From: Casuarina equisetifolia
Lineage: Eukaryota > Streptophyta > Magnoliopsida > Fagales > Casuarinaceae
Direction of reading: 5' to 3'
Length of the DNA: 64,000 nucleotides
Assembly (NCBI GenBank): GCA_028551475.1
Contig: CM052359.1
Coordinates: forward strand, 23,995,583-24,059,582
The notes beneath the pieces are model-generated. The model was not told where the DNA came from and did no database searches. It worked only from the letters and a program-made list of their open reading frames with translations. Positions 1-12,761 of the stretch are shown here, piece by piece; the stretch's first letter is position 1, and the number at the start of each line of letters is the position of its first letter. Both the position numbers and the translations under genes were made by a program.

Positions 1-858
1 GTATTCGTGTGGAGGACGTAAAGAGGCGACGACCATCCGAAGAGAATCCAAAACTACAGCCTTATGACGTTCGGATCAGTATCCGCCGATTGCCCGAGAA
101 ATATGAGCGATTTTGTCCCAATTCGCATGGGCAGGAAGCCCCAAATGCATGCGCTTGCCTGCCTGCATGTACACGTTCATCAGTCCTATCGCTGAAATGA
201 AACTGCACGTGGGTATCGTTCCAAAGGAAGAGAAAGAAAAAGCCTACAATTTGATATCATAACTCTATTTTCATTTTCATAGGGTTAACTAGACCTTTTA
301 GCTATCTTCGATCACGTTCATTTTTGGTAGTCCAAGAAGATCAGGATCATAATGGGCAGCTAGTTTCGCCTTGAGAATAAGCCAAGCTACTGTCGTGGAC
401 TTTAGACTGTCAACGGAGGTACACCTCCATCCTATCAACCTGGTTCTTGATACGTCACTTTCAAATTAAAAGTGCTTAACGAGGAGGTAACGTTATATAG
501 TCCTGTATCCTGATCAAGGCCCTGGAACAATTGTCTTGTACAGCAACACCTCGTGAAGGAAAATGGATCAGAGAAACGGAGCTCTTCCGTTTGCTTTCCT
601 TGATGTGAAGGTTTTCACTGGGGTCAAAAGAATAGAGTGTTGAATACTTGGGGCTCGTTTAGTCTGTTTCAATTCATTGACCTGGCAAAGATCTAGTCAC
701 TGAGTTGATTGGGATTCCATTTTCCAACCTTACATGACGCTCCATTTTGCCCATCAAATCATGAGGTCATCGTCTTCATCATCCTCGATGCTTCTGCAGC
801 TTTGACAAAATCGTTAAACATACGTTTTCTGCTCAGAAATGGAAAGAATTCGTGTTGA

Positions 859-900
<42 letters not shown>

Positions 901-3124
901 TTGCTGTGCATATGAGCTGAACAAAAAAGGTCATTCCTGAAACTGGTAACACCATTCTGTTGAGTGGGTTGCATCTACCAAAAGCACTACCATGGTAGAG
1001 ATCTTTATTAATTCTTTACCAGTATCTTCGAAGATCTTATGGAATGTTAGTCTCGGTCAGCTTCCAGCGCCTAACTTTCAAACAATGGCCAAAAGTTCAT
1101 TAATCAAATATTGTAAAAAAAAAGGTCTAGTCAATACTTCTCGGAACTCGAAATCAAAACCGATAGCAACAAAATTTCAAACCCAGCTGGAGGAGGGATT
1201 GTTGAAAGCTTCTTCTGAAATGAGAGGCCTGAAAACTCCTTCTGTCTTTTCAGTTTCTATCAACAGCTTTGAACTCTGAGTGTATGAATTAATGGAGAGA
1301 ACTTGTTAATACAATAAACTGGTAGGGGGTTTATAGTACTGGTCACGTTCTGCTTAATCATGACCTGAAAACACAAGAAGATTCAAGGGGGCACCGACGG
1401 GCCAAATTTTTTTCTCTGCTTTATTGTTTATGAAATTTTGCCTTATCTGTATCCATTGGATTTGACCTCCTGGAACAAGTGAATTTATACCTTCATTGTA
1501 ATATAGCTGCGGATTAGGAAAAGCAAAGGGAAGTGAAGGACTTCGTTATCAGCCAGCCTAATAAGTTGAAAATAAAAAAATGAAAAGGCTGTATGTTTAC
1601 AGGTCGGGGAGAATCGCACAAAGCCTGGAACTGGGCGGATGTGACATTTGCCAAACGCTTTTTGTATGGGGCCTCGGGAACTTCCATACTCTGCGCTTTT
1701 TTTTAGCTCCTTCTTCCTAGATTTCAAGCAAGAAATTTTGTCTTTTTTCTTGGGCTCATTTACTATGAGTTCTTTTTTGTTAGTAGCTGTAGTGATAGTT
1801 GGAATTCTATTCCTTTGACACTCAGTCGCGACCGACCAGATTTGATTGCTCTGCCACCTTTTCTCGGTCTTGGGAAACAACACAGACAACCTCCTTTTTA
1901 GGCATCCCAATCTTTAGCCAAATGAAAACAGAATCGAGAGGAATAATTTATTTCCTTGTCTTGAACAATGAATGGAAAAGAGTCCACCTGTTCCAGGAGC
2001 TGTTTCAGAAACTTTGGACTTTGTTGCTTGTTGAATTGTGCCGTCGAGTATCGCCACTGATGCATTGCTAGAAGGAAACGTGACAGACGGCTGTAGTTTT
2101 ATAATGGGTAGACATTGAAGAACCAGTTTACTTAATTCTTTTTACATGGCTGGACCCTAATGGCCTATGCATCTTGTCCGGGGGCTACCCAAATGAGAGC
2201 CAGGAGCTTGCAAATGCTTCTTTCTAGGGAACAGTTTAGATTCGGGGAACTGAAAACAAGAAGCTGAATGGGCTGTGCACATGATGAGAGTAATGTGCAA
2301 GCAGGAAGGTGTAGAATTTTTAAATCAACCACCATGGCATGTTCTGATCAGCTATTGGAATTCTGGGTTGTTTTCTCTGAGTGACTTCCAAATGGCATAT
2401 TTTGGCTAGGGCCAAGATCATAAACTAGAAAAGGCAATGTCAGAATTTCTCTCTGCATCAGTGTTGATGGATTTTAGTTATAACCAAAAGGGTGTTCCGA
2501 TCCTTAGTTATCAGGAAGTACTAGACCAACGAGGCTACTAAAAATGGGCAAAATCGATAAAAATAGTATCTGATAAGAATTTGAATGTCCCACCATTCCT
2601 CAAGCTTTGGTTAAATCGCCTACAAGAGCCCATTAAAATGTGGGTTCTACCCGTTCACTGAACAAGAGGATTATATTTAATGTAATTCTGAAATATAGGT
2701 TCTGTATGGATATGCAAATTAATGTGCAGTACTGTATTAGTTTCGCAAAATTAATGCATGCTACTCTTGTTATAAGATTTTGAATTGAACCTGCAGATTA
2801 GACAATAGCAACTTCATATCACATTATGACACTGAGTAGTTGTAATCAGAAATTTGATTTTTGTCGTGAATGGTTGTACTATGACCACTTTTGCATAGCC
2901 TTCTTTGATTTGGGTAACAGGGAAGATGGCAGACAGAAAATCCAAGTGGGGATCGGGGGAGCACCTTGGTTTCTGTTTTGTGAAGCAAGCAATACGCTTT
3001 AAAGATACTGACAGCGATCTATGCATATATGAAGAAAGCCAAAAGGAAACCAGAAGGTTTGGCTCGCCTTCCTAAAAGGTAGCCACATTTTTTTCTTTCA
3101 TTTTCTTGGACAAAATAGAGTTGC
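1..3124. other. Gene-poor intergenic DNA
   Basis: I see no supportable gene here. The longest open frames are under 145 codons, lack recognisable family motifs and overlap on both strands. The only clear structure is a perfect GA dinucleotide run at about 863-897. The sequence has ordinary plant intergenic composition. Confidence 0.5.
863..897. repeat. (GA)n microsatellite
   Basis: About 17 uninterrupted GA units. It is a simple sequence repeat and probably length-polymorphic. Confidence 0.95.
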
Positions 3125-3543
3125 TTACCTTGATGTGGTCCTTCTAGACTGGTCTCACCTCTCACTGTGCTTAACGTGAGACTGCAGGGAGTGTTGGAGG
3201 ATTAAAATATCCAGTCCCACATTGGGTAAGGCGACAGGAGAACCTGGCCTTATAAACTTCCGCTAACAACTCACTATTGCACAGTTCTGTATTTTAATTG
3301 GGCCATTCAATTTCTAACATAGTATCGAAGCCGGCTCTGTGTCCTACCTACCTTGGTGTGGTCCCTCTAGACTGGTCCCACCTCTCACTGCGTCCAACGT
3401 GAGACTGTGTGAGAGTGTTGGAGGATTAAAATATCCAATCCTACATTGGGTAAGGCGACAAGAGAACCTGACCTTATAAGCTTCTACTAACAACCTACTA
3501 TTACACAGTTCTATATTTTAGTTTGGCCATTCAATTTCTAATA
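3125..3543 (+). mobile_element. TRIM-type miniature LTR retroelement, partial tandem form
   Basis: Two direct repeats of about 128 bp (3192-3319 and 3416-3543) start TGTTGGAGGATT and end TTCTAACA or TTCTAATA, the TG...CA-type ends of LTRs. After the first LTR comes TAGTATCGAAGCC, close to the initiator-tRNA-Met primer binding site TGGTATCAGAGC. The internal region is only about 96 bp and has no coding capacity. It ends in a short purine-rich stretch before the second LTR. A copy of the second half of the internal region also precedes the first LTR (from about 3125). The visible order is therefore partial internal, LTR, internal, LTR, and a further upstream LTR is missing. This matches the TRIM class, which depends on enzymes supplied by other elements. 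Confidence 0.8.
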
Positions 3544-6500
3544 GTATATGTGGTGACTTTTCTTTCCTCTAGAGGTCTTTTTGGAAATAATTATGGGATA
3601 CTTAATATTCCTAATTATACCAAAAGTTTAGTTCACTTCCAACAAGTTTGATTTTTTTTTTTTTTTTTAAAAAAAAAACTGGTTGGCTGACTGCCTAGCT
3701 ATCATTCGTTAACTTTCTGCAAAGAAGATCTATCACGAAGGAGATTCGAATAATTACTTCAAAAAACTTCTTCTTCCTCGAGTTCCTTTCACAACTTTGA
3801 CGTCACCAGTATTCATTAGATTTGGGTATCCTACTTAGAGAAAAGGACGTAGCCACTTTGATTTTGAGCAAAGGATAAAACCTTTAATCACAAAAGTATG
3901 ATCACTCAACTCATATAAAACGTTATCCTAGAAGATTGAAGCCGCCCAAGCATCCCGGTGCTCGAATCTGGTACGTATCAAGGCTAGGGCCGAGAATCGT
4001 AGATAGTTTGCTTGCAGTTTGTCCCAAAGAACAAACACAACAAGTAAAAGGGCTAACGTGCTACCAACTATGAAACGCAGAAAGGGGGCGTACCTGCTTG
4101 CTTCTTTTTTACCAGATAATCTAGGAAAGACCAAAACCAGCAGCGCTGGAAAGGACAATTTCACGTACAATTTCCTAGGGTTCTTCTTTACACGTTTGTA
4201 TAGAGCTTAGTGGGACGTGGTCAACAGGCAACAGATGGTACAGAAGTACGTGTCGCGAGGTAATTGGTAAGTACACTAACATCTAACGTCAGCCTCGGAC
4301 TGCCCGAAGCATGCAATACCTTCGAGGCGTTTGGGCGGGCGGTGTCTGCCGCGGCAGCGTTTGTTCAGGCGCGTGACGTCGCACTGTAAGAGACTCCAGC
4401 CTTTTCATCAATGTGCGAGACGAAGAAGAAGAAGAAGAAGAAGAATATTGGGAATTCTTTTAGCTTACGCGACCAGACATCATCAACCCTTTTCAAGGCT
4501 GGTGAATAAATACACTGACAAATACTGGTTTTATCTATGGTATTCTTGGAATGGGCTTTGAGTCCATGAAATTGCTGGTCTAGGGCCCATATAATGTCTT
4601 CATGGGCATGGTGAAGCCTGATTCTCATCCTTAATAGAGTAAAGACGCTTAAACTTCGAGCAAAGACCTGAAACGGGGGAACAATTAAAATATATTTACC
4701 TGCGTTGGTCTCCCAAGCTAGGGTTGGCGGTTCCTTTCCATGCGTTAAAACCCAATTACAGAAAAGTTCTGACACGGCCGCACGCGCTTGAACCAGAGTG
4801 CCACGATCAAGTCGTCGTTTTCGGCAGGTGTCAAGAAAGCTCCGGACACTACCGATAATGAAAAAAGGACAAGATTGAGTCAACTTGTCCAGCATTTTGA
4901 TCCTGCATGTGAAGTACTGCACATGACATGCTTACGACAGAGAAAACACGAGATACACTTTGGACGCCCCAGCTTTTTAGTTCAGGCGAGATTTTGTTCC
5001 TTCACGATTCACCGGGAAATGGCAAAAACAGCAGAAGTGACGTGCAAAAAGCAAGACCGCGGCCAGGTGAAGAAACTCTGAAGAAACTAAGGACCTATAT
5101 CTAGATGACAGGGATAGCACAATGAAAACACATAATGGATTCACCGAGGTTTTGGGGTTTGCATTAATGATTCGTGCAGGTGGGCATATTAAGCATTCAA
5201 TTTATGCAACTACAACAGACGATGTCATAAGTAGCCAAAACATCGATCCCTTCTGTCACTTGCTTGTTGGAGGCAATCCAAGCATTCCGTTGACGTCATT
5301 GTCAGGCCGTTTGTAAGACCCATCTTGACGTTTCTTGTCTAACAAGGAATCAGAAAGCAGAGTTCTCACCGCGGCTTGGGTTCTGAGGTCACCACTATCA
5401 GTTGAGATCGACGGACTGACTGACTGACTGACTGACTGCCTGACCGCCTGACTTCCTGACTTCAAGTTTGTCTGAGCTGATCGTTGGCGTAGAGTGACGA
5501 CTCTTTGTCACCAAGTTTTTTCAAGCAAAGATTAAGCCATCGGAATCGGAGGACGTCATCCGTCGTTTCACTGGGCGTCAGTTGTTGAAAGTAATTTTGG
5601 ATTTAAAAGGGTTAAAGAGATTTCGTACTTTCTCTGTCTCTGTCTCTGTCTCTGTCTCTCTTCTTTTCCCTTTCGTGGCGAACGATTTGCAGTGGAGTTC
5701 TCATCAGAAGTCGTAACGATTTGCAGTGGAGTTCTCATCAGAAGTCGTCACTAGTCTGTGATCTTTGGTGGAGTGCATACGATGTCAAGGACTCTCAGCG
5801 TTTAGTAAAAAAAGTATGACGGTATTTTGCTCTTTCTAGGTAACAATGACAGTAATCGCATGCACAAGCAACATTGACTAGCGCCCTGGGAAGCATCAGT
5901 CAGTCTCGGGGGATATAACTTTGGTAAACCTTCAGGAATAATCAAATTCATGATTAGTAAAATATGCCAATCATCCGTATTAAATCTGCAGCAACATAAG
6001 TCTTTCAAGTGCTTCATGTGATGCACAGGCTTTCAATAGATATGATTGACGTAAATCACTGCCCAAGTGTAAAAAGTCCATGACTAAAGACCGTTATTTT
6101 GCCAAGCAAGGTAAGAATCTCATGGAAAGTCTATGGCAGGGTTGAGGCATGCCTTGCCAACGAGGCCTCATGACTTAGTAATTATAAGTCCTGGGAATTC
6201 GGGGAACTCATTGCTATTTAAGGCACTATCCAACTCAAATCAGATATGTAACTCAGTTGCGTTGTATGTTAAAATATAAAAAATCAATCACACAAAGGTC
6301 ACTCCCAAAATATTGACTGAAAAGGTGGTTGCTTTACTTAGGGTGCCAAGTTTCATGGCAGTAAGCAATCATGTGCATGGCCTTTCTCCGCAACGGTTGC
6401 AGATTTCAACCGTGTATGGTTGGTTTAGTACCCATCGGCTAAATCCACTGTGTAAAGTAAAACAGAGCCAAAAATAGTTGGCTCTTTCCCATCCTTGCAC

Positions 6501-8328
6501 GACAGACATCAACCTCCAAAAGCTGAGTGCGACTGGACAATTGGAAATTGATACGCTCCTTTTGATGTCTTAAGTTGTCTGTGCTAGTTTGACCTATACA
6601 GGCTCATGGGCCCCTGGTGGGCTAGGATTCTTGGAAAATAAGTTTGTAACGATGTGTTCAAATGGGACTAATTTTAAAGACAAATCTATTAACTTAATGA
6701 TTAAGACATATAACAAATGATATTAAAACTAATTTTATATATTGAATTCGAACCATAGAAGGGGCTTTGGTGCATAAACGTTGGGGCCAAAGGGGCACCT
6801 AAACACTATTGTGAGGCTAGTGTGGATTGCTAGGGTGTCAACTGCAAAGTATGGTAGACTTTTACGAAGGCATAATAAGGCATCAACATCGTTTCAAACT
6901 GCAACTTCAATAAGAATTTTAAGCCATCCAATTACCAGTTCAGCATTGTACGGTAAGACTGCCTCACGCAAAGGTTGTTTTTTGCCTTGCAGGAAGAGAA
7001 AAAAATTTATCCAAGTAAATTGAGGCTACTGACCCTTATTTAAATACCTAACCAACATGCTCTTGATACAGAAACCTAATGCTTGGTGCCTGTAACAGTG
7101 GCGACTACTGGTTGTCTAATACGGAAACAAAGAAGGGTGTCATGAAGCAGCGGATTCTAGTGTGCTTTACTTTGTGGAATTTTAAGACGAATTAATAATA
7201 TTACTTTTGATTTTCAGCTTCAGCATAATGTTTAAAGTTCAGAATAAAAAGATGCTAGGATGAACTAAAAATTGAACACCCTTTGTGCAGCAACAGTGAC
7301 TATCTCTTAGATTGAAGATGAACTCAAAATGTTAGAAACTAGCCTAAGAAAACCCCAATGACTTTGTTGCCTAGGCATGAATGTTACCCAGATGAATTCA
7401 GCTTGTCCGAGCAGCCGTCTACGGTAGCATGGACCAACAAAGCACTCCTCCAGAGATTATGATGAATGATGTAGTCAAAATTACTCCTCCAGAGCCGTCT
7501 ACAGTATTATGATGAAAACAGATGATGCCCATCATGGGTTGCACCAAATGTTGCACATGGAATGTGCAAAAGTTGATCAAGTTATTCGAACTACTTTGTC
7601 CAGTGGAATGAGGAAAAAGGGAATTTTCTGTTCCGAACAAATCTGATACGTCTTTAATAGAACAAGCAAATATAGCTGAAGATGCTTGTTTTGAACCTTT
7701 ACCATCTGTACATGTTCTGCCCAACCAAATCTGTGGCTACTTATTGCCATGACCTAGCTGCGAGGCAAGACACCTCTTCAACGAAAAAGAAAAAAGGTTA
7801 CGATATCAGGCAGATAGATTTTACTATTTATAGATAATTGCATGAAAATTACATACAAGCATATACATACCCTATTTACTATAAGAGGAAAAATATATAT
7901 TCATAGAAAAATCGTATTCTAGCTGATCTGTATTTAGTATTGTCAACGATCTAGAATGGGATAATCTGCAAAGTCCAAATCCATAACAACATGGAGCAAA
8001 ACAAGGCATATTTGGCAGAAGTCTAGCTTTACATGGTCCTATACCCTTCAGTAATCCTTAGAAGTTTCGAACGTAAGTCACAAGCAGCCTTGACTCCATT
8101 TCAACAACACAACAAACCTCACAATTGGGTTCACTACTTCAAAAACAAAGTGCTTTTGATCTTAACCAACTTACTGTAACGATATATGTAACCCGACAAA
8201 ATGTCAGCCCCCACTATCTAAACGCATATGATGTTCACTCTATGCAAAAGTGCACGCCAATCACAAAAACTGACAGCTATGCACCACAAAATTAGTACTG
8301 CTGCTTGATATGATGAAGGTGCAGGCTT
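3544..8328. other. Intergenic DNA with small tandem repeats
   Basis: No gene can be supported. Structures seen are a T/A homopolymer junction near 3651-3680, a GAA run near 4422-4446, a GACT tetranucleotide run near 5413-5438, a CTCTGT run near 5632-5659 and a perfect 34-bp tandem duplication at 5681-5748. The low end abuts the last exon of the FLZ gene, so its 3' UTR probably occupies the top few hundred bases. Confidence 0.5.
5681..5748. repeat. Perfect 34-bp tandem duplication
   Basis: The 34-bp unit beginning AACGATTTGCAGTGG occurs at 5681-5714 and again, identically, at 5715-5748. The lack of any mismatch suggests a recent duplication. Confidence 0.95.
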
Positions 8329-11300
8329 TCACAGATGAACACCGAACAACTTCACTTTATTCATCTTGCTGCTTTGAGTCTTGGATTCTGTTGATTGCCC
8401 AAAAACTTGCTTCCCAAGATTGTCAATGGCGATCTGTTGGGCACGGCATTCAGAGGTGCAAAAAGCACGCAAGTAACTGCATTCCATTGTCAACTACAGT
8501 CTAAGAACAAAGTAAAACTCAAATTTTACTGAAAGCCCCAAAAAGCAAAGTAAAACTCTAATTCCACTCCAGAAATAGATCATATATGCATCGTTTCAAA
8601 AACAGCTTCCATCAAAAACTATAGACTGTATACACTGACTCTGTTGTGCTTTTTGTTTGTAATTAAGTAATCCACCCCAAAAGACTTATACATGACTCAC
8701 TAGCCACCTATTCCTATGGAGGTGGAGGGACCGTTCACACAAAATCTATGTGGGATAAATACAAGCTAAACAAGTCTAGCTGACATAGGCGACAACTAAA
8801 TCTAAATGAATTCTAGGCTATCGTTGATTCTGAAAGTCGGACAACTCTGCAGGTATCAAGCTTTCTATTACCATTGGTATCGTACCAGTCAAAGACTCAT
8901 CCTTTACTCAGGGCCTTAGCCTTCCAAGAAATCAAAATTGCTTTTCACTCTTATCCAAGAGGGACTACCAAACGTTCCAGGCCCCTACAGATAAGTGTTA
9001 CTCTAAGGTTCTGGGTGCAAATTTTAGTTCTATTCTCTGTTCCCAGAAGAGAAAAATTTATTCCCATCGACAATAGTATTTAAATTTTTGAGCCAAACTT
9101 TCTCCAAATGGTGGACTTCTGCCACAGCCTAATTCCATCTGTATGTTTTAAGAACAACCATCATAAACAACCAAGTATAGTTTCTATGTTCCAGGTCTTA
9201 TTACTTTCAGTACCAAAGCATGTCTGCAATACAGCCATCTGAATTTTCTGAGGCCATGGCAATATAAATTGGGACCGTTTATGATGGATGACTCACAAAT
9301 TGACATTGAGAAAATCTGTGAGAAGAAACTGATCGAAGACTTGAGAAGAACTCACTGGTTAAGTCACCAACTTGGAATTTGGAATGAGAAGAGATTCTAA
9401 AACACCATTAATCGTTCAAGGAAGTAACTATCGGGGAGAATCCAGAAAGCAGTCACAATGGTAAAATAGGACATTCAGGCAGAGAAGCTATGAGATCTAA
9501 CCAACCAGTCAACCCCAGAGACTCCATTTATAATACTACCGGCAAATGATTGAAGAATATAGGATTTATGATATTGAAAATTATGATATCACTAAGAGAG
9601 AATTGACATTCCTGATCTTTCTGAAAGTATGACTCTTATGCCTCCTCTTATTGGTTGATAACTGTAGATGGGTATAGTTGCGAGAAGATTGAAAGGTGCA
9701 GTTTCTGAACTAGACATTAAAGGGACATTGACTATGTGGTGGCACAGCAATGAATGCACATGTTCAGACTTGGTCAGCTTCCAATTATTTGTTTCCAACT
9801 TACTGCAGAGATATTCTTTTCTGAAAAAGAAATGTTGTATCTTAGCAGCTTGTTGACACGCTTAAATCAAAGACACAAGAACACCTTGAGCTAGACAGGC
9901 CAGTAATTATTCATCTTCCTCGAATGGACAGAAGATCATGTTACTGCCTGTGAAGGATGAGGAAACTCAATTAAAGCTAGGGTACAGAAGAAAACTCTGA
10001 ATATGTCCATGTAACAATTTAGAAGCGCATGTACGGGTGAGGGGTTTGTTTATTCCCTCGTTGTGCAAAGGTTTCAGAGCTGCATAGGGGCTACCACCCA
10101 TGTGAGATACCCAGCTACGACTGATCTAGTGTCTGGGTTAAAAGTGCATGCCATATAGAGAAATGACTTACTTGCAAAACAAGCAGATAAGCTACTCTGG
10201 GAAGGTTCTGCTCAGGGAAATGAAGTCCATGCACGGTGTCAGCAATACTGACAATACAAAAGGCTAGAACCAAAGCACGTGCATTGACAGTCCAGCAACT
10301 AATTAAATTGCCATTAAGTATGGGGTTCCCCATTTCAAGGCTTAACAACAGGCTTGTGATACGGTGGCTGGATCTAAAATCTTTCCGAAGGTTGGCCTTA
10401 GAAGCAGTTGCCACAAAGGCTAGAATGGTTGGTGACCTTTTTCCTAAACAACGCTCCTAGCACATTTTTTGGGCGCTGACATACATACTTTAGCCTTCTA
10501 TTGGAAAACTTCTTGCAGTATACTTTGCTGACAAGACATATATTGGAAAACTTCTTATAGTTTACTTTGCTGACATCTGATTTTCAGCCCCAATAGTTGT
10601 ATGCCAGTCATTAGAAGTGCACCCTTTCAGTATTTATTTGCTAGGCTGTGGTGCAAGGCATGAGGCATTGGAAGCACTATTTGTCCTATGAGGAGTTTGT
10701 AATTTTACTCCACTAATGAGGCATTTAAGTGGTCGAGTTTAAAGGAGAGCATTTTTGCAGCAGCTCAAGAAGCAAATTTATAGATGCTCTCAACCAAAAG
10801 GTGACTTTGCTGAATCCTATCGGTATATAAGTGATTGGTTTTGAAGAGGTCAAGAAAGAGTTAGCCGGGGATTCATATACTGATAGTATCTCTAAAGGTT
10901 TGCAAGAAGAATTATTTTTTAAGTGACACAAATTCAGTTTTCCGTTCTGGGGATCTTTTCTACGGTAATTAGCATATTTGATAACAGTTTTGCATGGGAA
11001 CTTTGTCGTTTTCATATTGCATTTGGGAGAAATTTCTGGACATTTCAAACAAGATAAAACGGCTTTTGTGAGGAGTAGATTCTATTGGCCACATCTTCAG
11101 AGAGCTGTTGAGAAGATTACCGAACACTCATGCATTTGTCAAGTTACCATAGGATCGAAGCAAAATACCACCTACACCTCAGTCCCAATGCCACCAAATC
11201 AGGGGAAGCAAGGGGTGATTCTAGCTTGTTATGGTGGATATCTTTTTCCAAAATGGATTATTCTATAAATCACTGTAAGACAGGGGGGAGAGTCACTTTT

Positions 11301-12621
11301 AGGTGTCTCTATCAATAATCCCGGTAAAAAGTTAGTCTTAGCTGAGTTCTCTCTATTTGGGAGATTCCATCTTCCCCATTTAATGACCAAACATTTAGTC
11401 AAAAATACATCGACAAAGGTCAAGCCCCCAGTTTTCTCAGAATTCAAGTTGAATTTTCATTGATTTTGGTTCCAAAGAAGTCTTGGATGTTCTAAGCCTC
11501 TATAAATGTTTTAGAGATAAGGCGTGAAATTTCAGTTCCTCATTGTTAATTTCTAGAAAACAAAGTCGTATGCCCTTCACAAAAGGATTAGACTTTGAGC
11601 CAAAGTCCATCAAAAGAGGAGGACTGCTCCTACAGCGAATTCAATCAACGGCATCTCACATTTATAAACAACCAGAATTAATTTCTATATTCCTGGTCGA
11701 CATCATTGATTCATGAATAATCGTTGATGACAACAGTATTAATCATGCACTGACACAGACAGCTGATTCAATCAGCTTAACAGAGAAAAAATCCTGTTAT
11801 ATTTCTAAGTCTATGAGATACGGTAAGAAACACATGCGACCAAATATTGAATAAGGAACACCATGGTCCAAGGGTAAATAGGCTACAAAAGTGGACAAAA
11901 ATTACAAATGGAGAAAAAATCCAATCAATAAAGTAGTAGGACACCGAATTATTATCAAACAATTATAACAAGCACAGCACTTTGGCTTCCGTTTTCCGTT
12001 CTTTTATCAGTAACCAAACAGAGGGCAAATTAATAAGCCACCGGATTGTTATCAAACAATTATAACTAGCACAGCATTTTGACTTCCGTTTCCCATTCTT
12101 TTATCAGCAGCCAAACTAAGCTCAAAGTGAATCTCAACCAACGTAAAATTTAACCACAAATCGATGAACACTTATAAAATGTTCACTCTTCTGAGAATGA
12201 GAGAAGCAGAAACAGCAAATAAAACATAAACAGAATCTTTTCATTTCTTTTCCTCTTTTTTCACTACAGCCAAACAGAGAACAAAGAAAAGGATCAAGAA
12301 AGCCTACCTGTACATGAAAACCTCATCATCCTCAGCAATACTCCTCTTGCAATAGTAACATTTCTCCAGAAAATTACCGGCCTGCCCCTCGGGAACGTCT
12401 TCCTCACTCTCCGGGGATGGCAGCGTCAGAATCCTCCGCGGAGGCTGATGGCTATCTGCTGCAATGATCAGCGGCTTCGCAGAGTCAGCAATCCCCGGAG
12501 CCGTACAGATGTCAAAGCGGCGCTCCGGAGAAACAGTCGGCGGCGGCGGCAGGACCTGGTTGAGAAGGCTTGTGTCCCCGAAGCTCGATGACCGTACAAT
12601 CCGCGACCGTTTCGCAGCCAT
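8329..12621 (-). CDS. FLZ-type zinc finger protein (DUF581 family), two exons
   Basis: Exon 1 is 12621-12308 and exon 2 is 8476-8329. The join closes in frame and gives 153 residues ending at TGA. FLZ proteins are plant-specific adaptors that bind the SnRK1 energy-sensing kinase. The FLZ domain lies near residues 83-125: C88-x2-C91, an EVFMY segment, then F110-C111-TSE-C115-R. The splice falls inside the domain, directly after the codons for MY, where this family usually has its intron. The second exon was found by its FCTSECR-AQQ signature after a normal acceptor. The start chosen is MAAKRSR, as in relatives; an in-frame ATG 48 bases upstream could add 16 residues. The intron is unusually long (3.8 kb) and contains retrotransposon debris. 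A TATATATA box lies at 12754-12761. The family call is firm; the exact paralogue is not assigned. Confidence 0.85.
10740..11275 (+). mobile_element. Ty3/gypsy pol relic (integrase zinc-binding region)
   Basis: The plus frame from 10978 encodes a stretch with GHFKQDKT, RFYWPHL and a CICQ end. This is the H2C2 zinc-binding module at the start of gypsy integrases. The upstream segment (about 10840-10975) resembles the linker between RNase H and integrase but carries stops. No LTRs, reverse transcriptase or integrase catalytic core are visible, and one zinc cysteine appears displaced. It is a dead fragment inside the FLZ intron, antisense to the host gene. Confidence 0.75.
11943..12135. repeat. 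98-bp diverged tandem duplication in the FLZ intron
   Basis: A unit starting ACCGAATTATTATCAAAC at 11943 recurs as ACCGGATTGTTATCAAAC at 12041. The similarity runs through TTTTATCAG and AGCCAAAC or AACCAAAC. Several substitutions separate the copies. Confidence 0.85.
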
Positions 12622-12668
12622 TGTGGAGGTACGTGAGAGTGAGAGTGAGAGAAGGCTGCTAGGCTTCA

Positions 12669-12734
12669 AGAGAGAGAGAGAGAGATGTGGGGAAGTTGGT
12701 GATGTGGTGTCCGAGCGTGAGCGTGAGCGTGAGT
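12669..12734 (-). promoter_or_regulatory. GA/CT repeat and GAGCGT hexamer run in the FLZ leader
   Basis: Between the TATA box and the start codon, about 12669-12685 is a GA run and about 12713-12734 is a GAGCGT repeat. GA/CT runs in plant leaders are known binding sites for BPC/GAGA factors. Use here is inference. Confidence 0.4.
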
Positions 12735-12753
12735 AGGTGGCTTTCCCGGATGG

Positions 12754-12761
12754 TATATATA
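12754..12761 (-). promoter_or_regulatory. TATA box of the FLZ gene
   Basis: TATATATA lies about 133 bases upstream of the chosen ATG. This distance suits a core promoter with a leader of roughly 100 bases. Confidence 0.6.

Larger units (their letters stand above)
8477..12307 (-). other. 3.8 kb intron of the FLZ gene
   Basis: The donor after the exon-1 TACAG is GTAGGC (minus strand) and the acceptor is TGCAG just before 8476. The intron contains a gypsy integrase relic (about 10740-11275), a 98-bp near-tandem duplication (about 11943-12040 and 12041-12135) and a shorter duplication near 10497-10585. No nested intact gene is seen. Confidence 0.7.

Noticed and set aside
9-200. Open frame of 63 codons at the window start
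   Set aside because: It could be an exon of a gene beyond the window, but there is no motif and no clear splice site, so I do not call it.
1485-2071. Overlapping 141- and 90-codon frames on opposite strands
   Set aside because: There are no family features, the composition is not protein-like and there is no promoter or splice context.
4365-4922. Minus-strand open frame of 185 codons
   Set aside because: It contains a long phenylalanine run from a GAA repeat, has no family motif, and overlaps plus-strand frames of similar quality.
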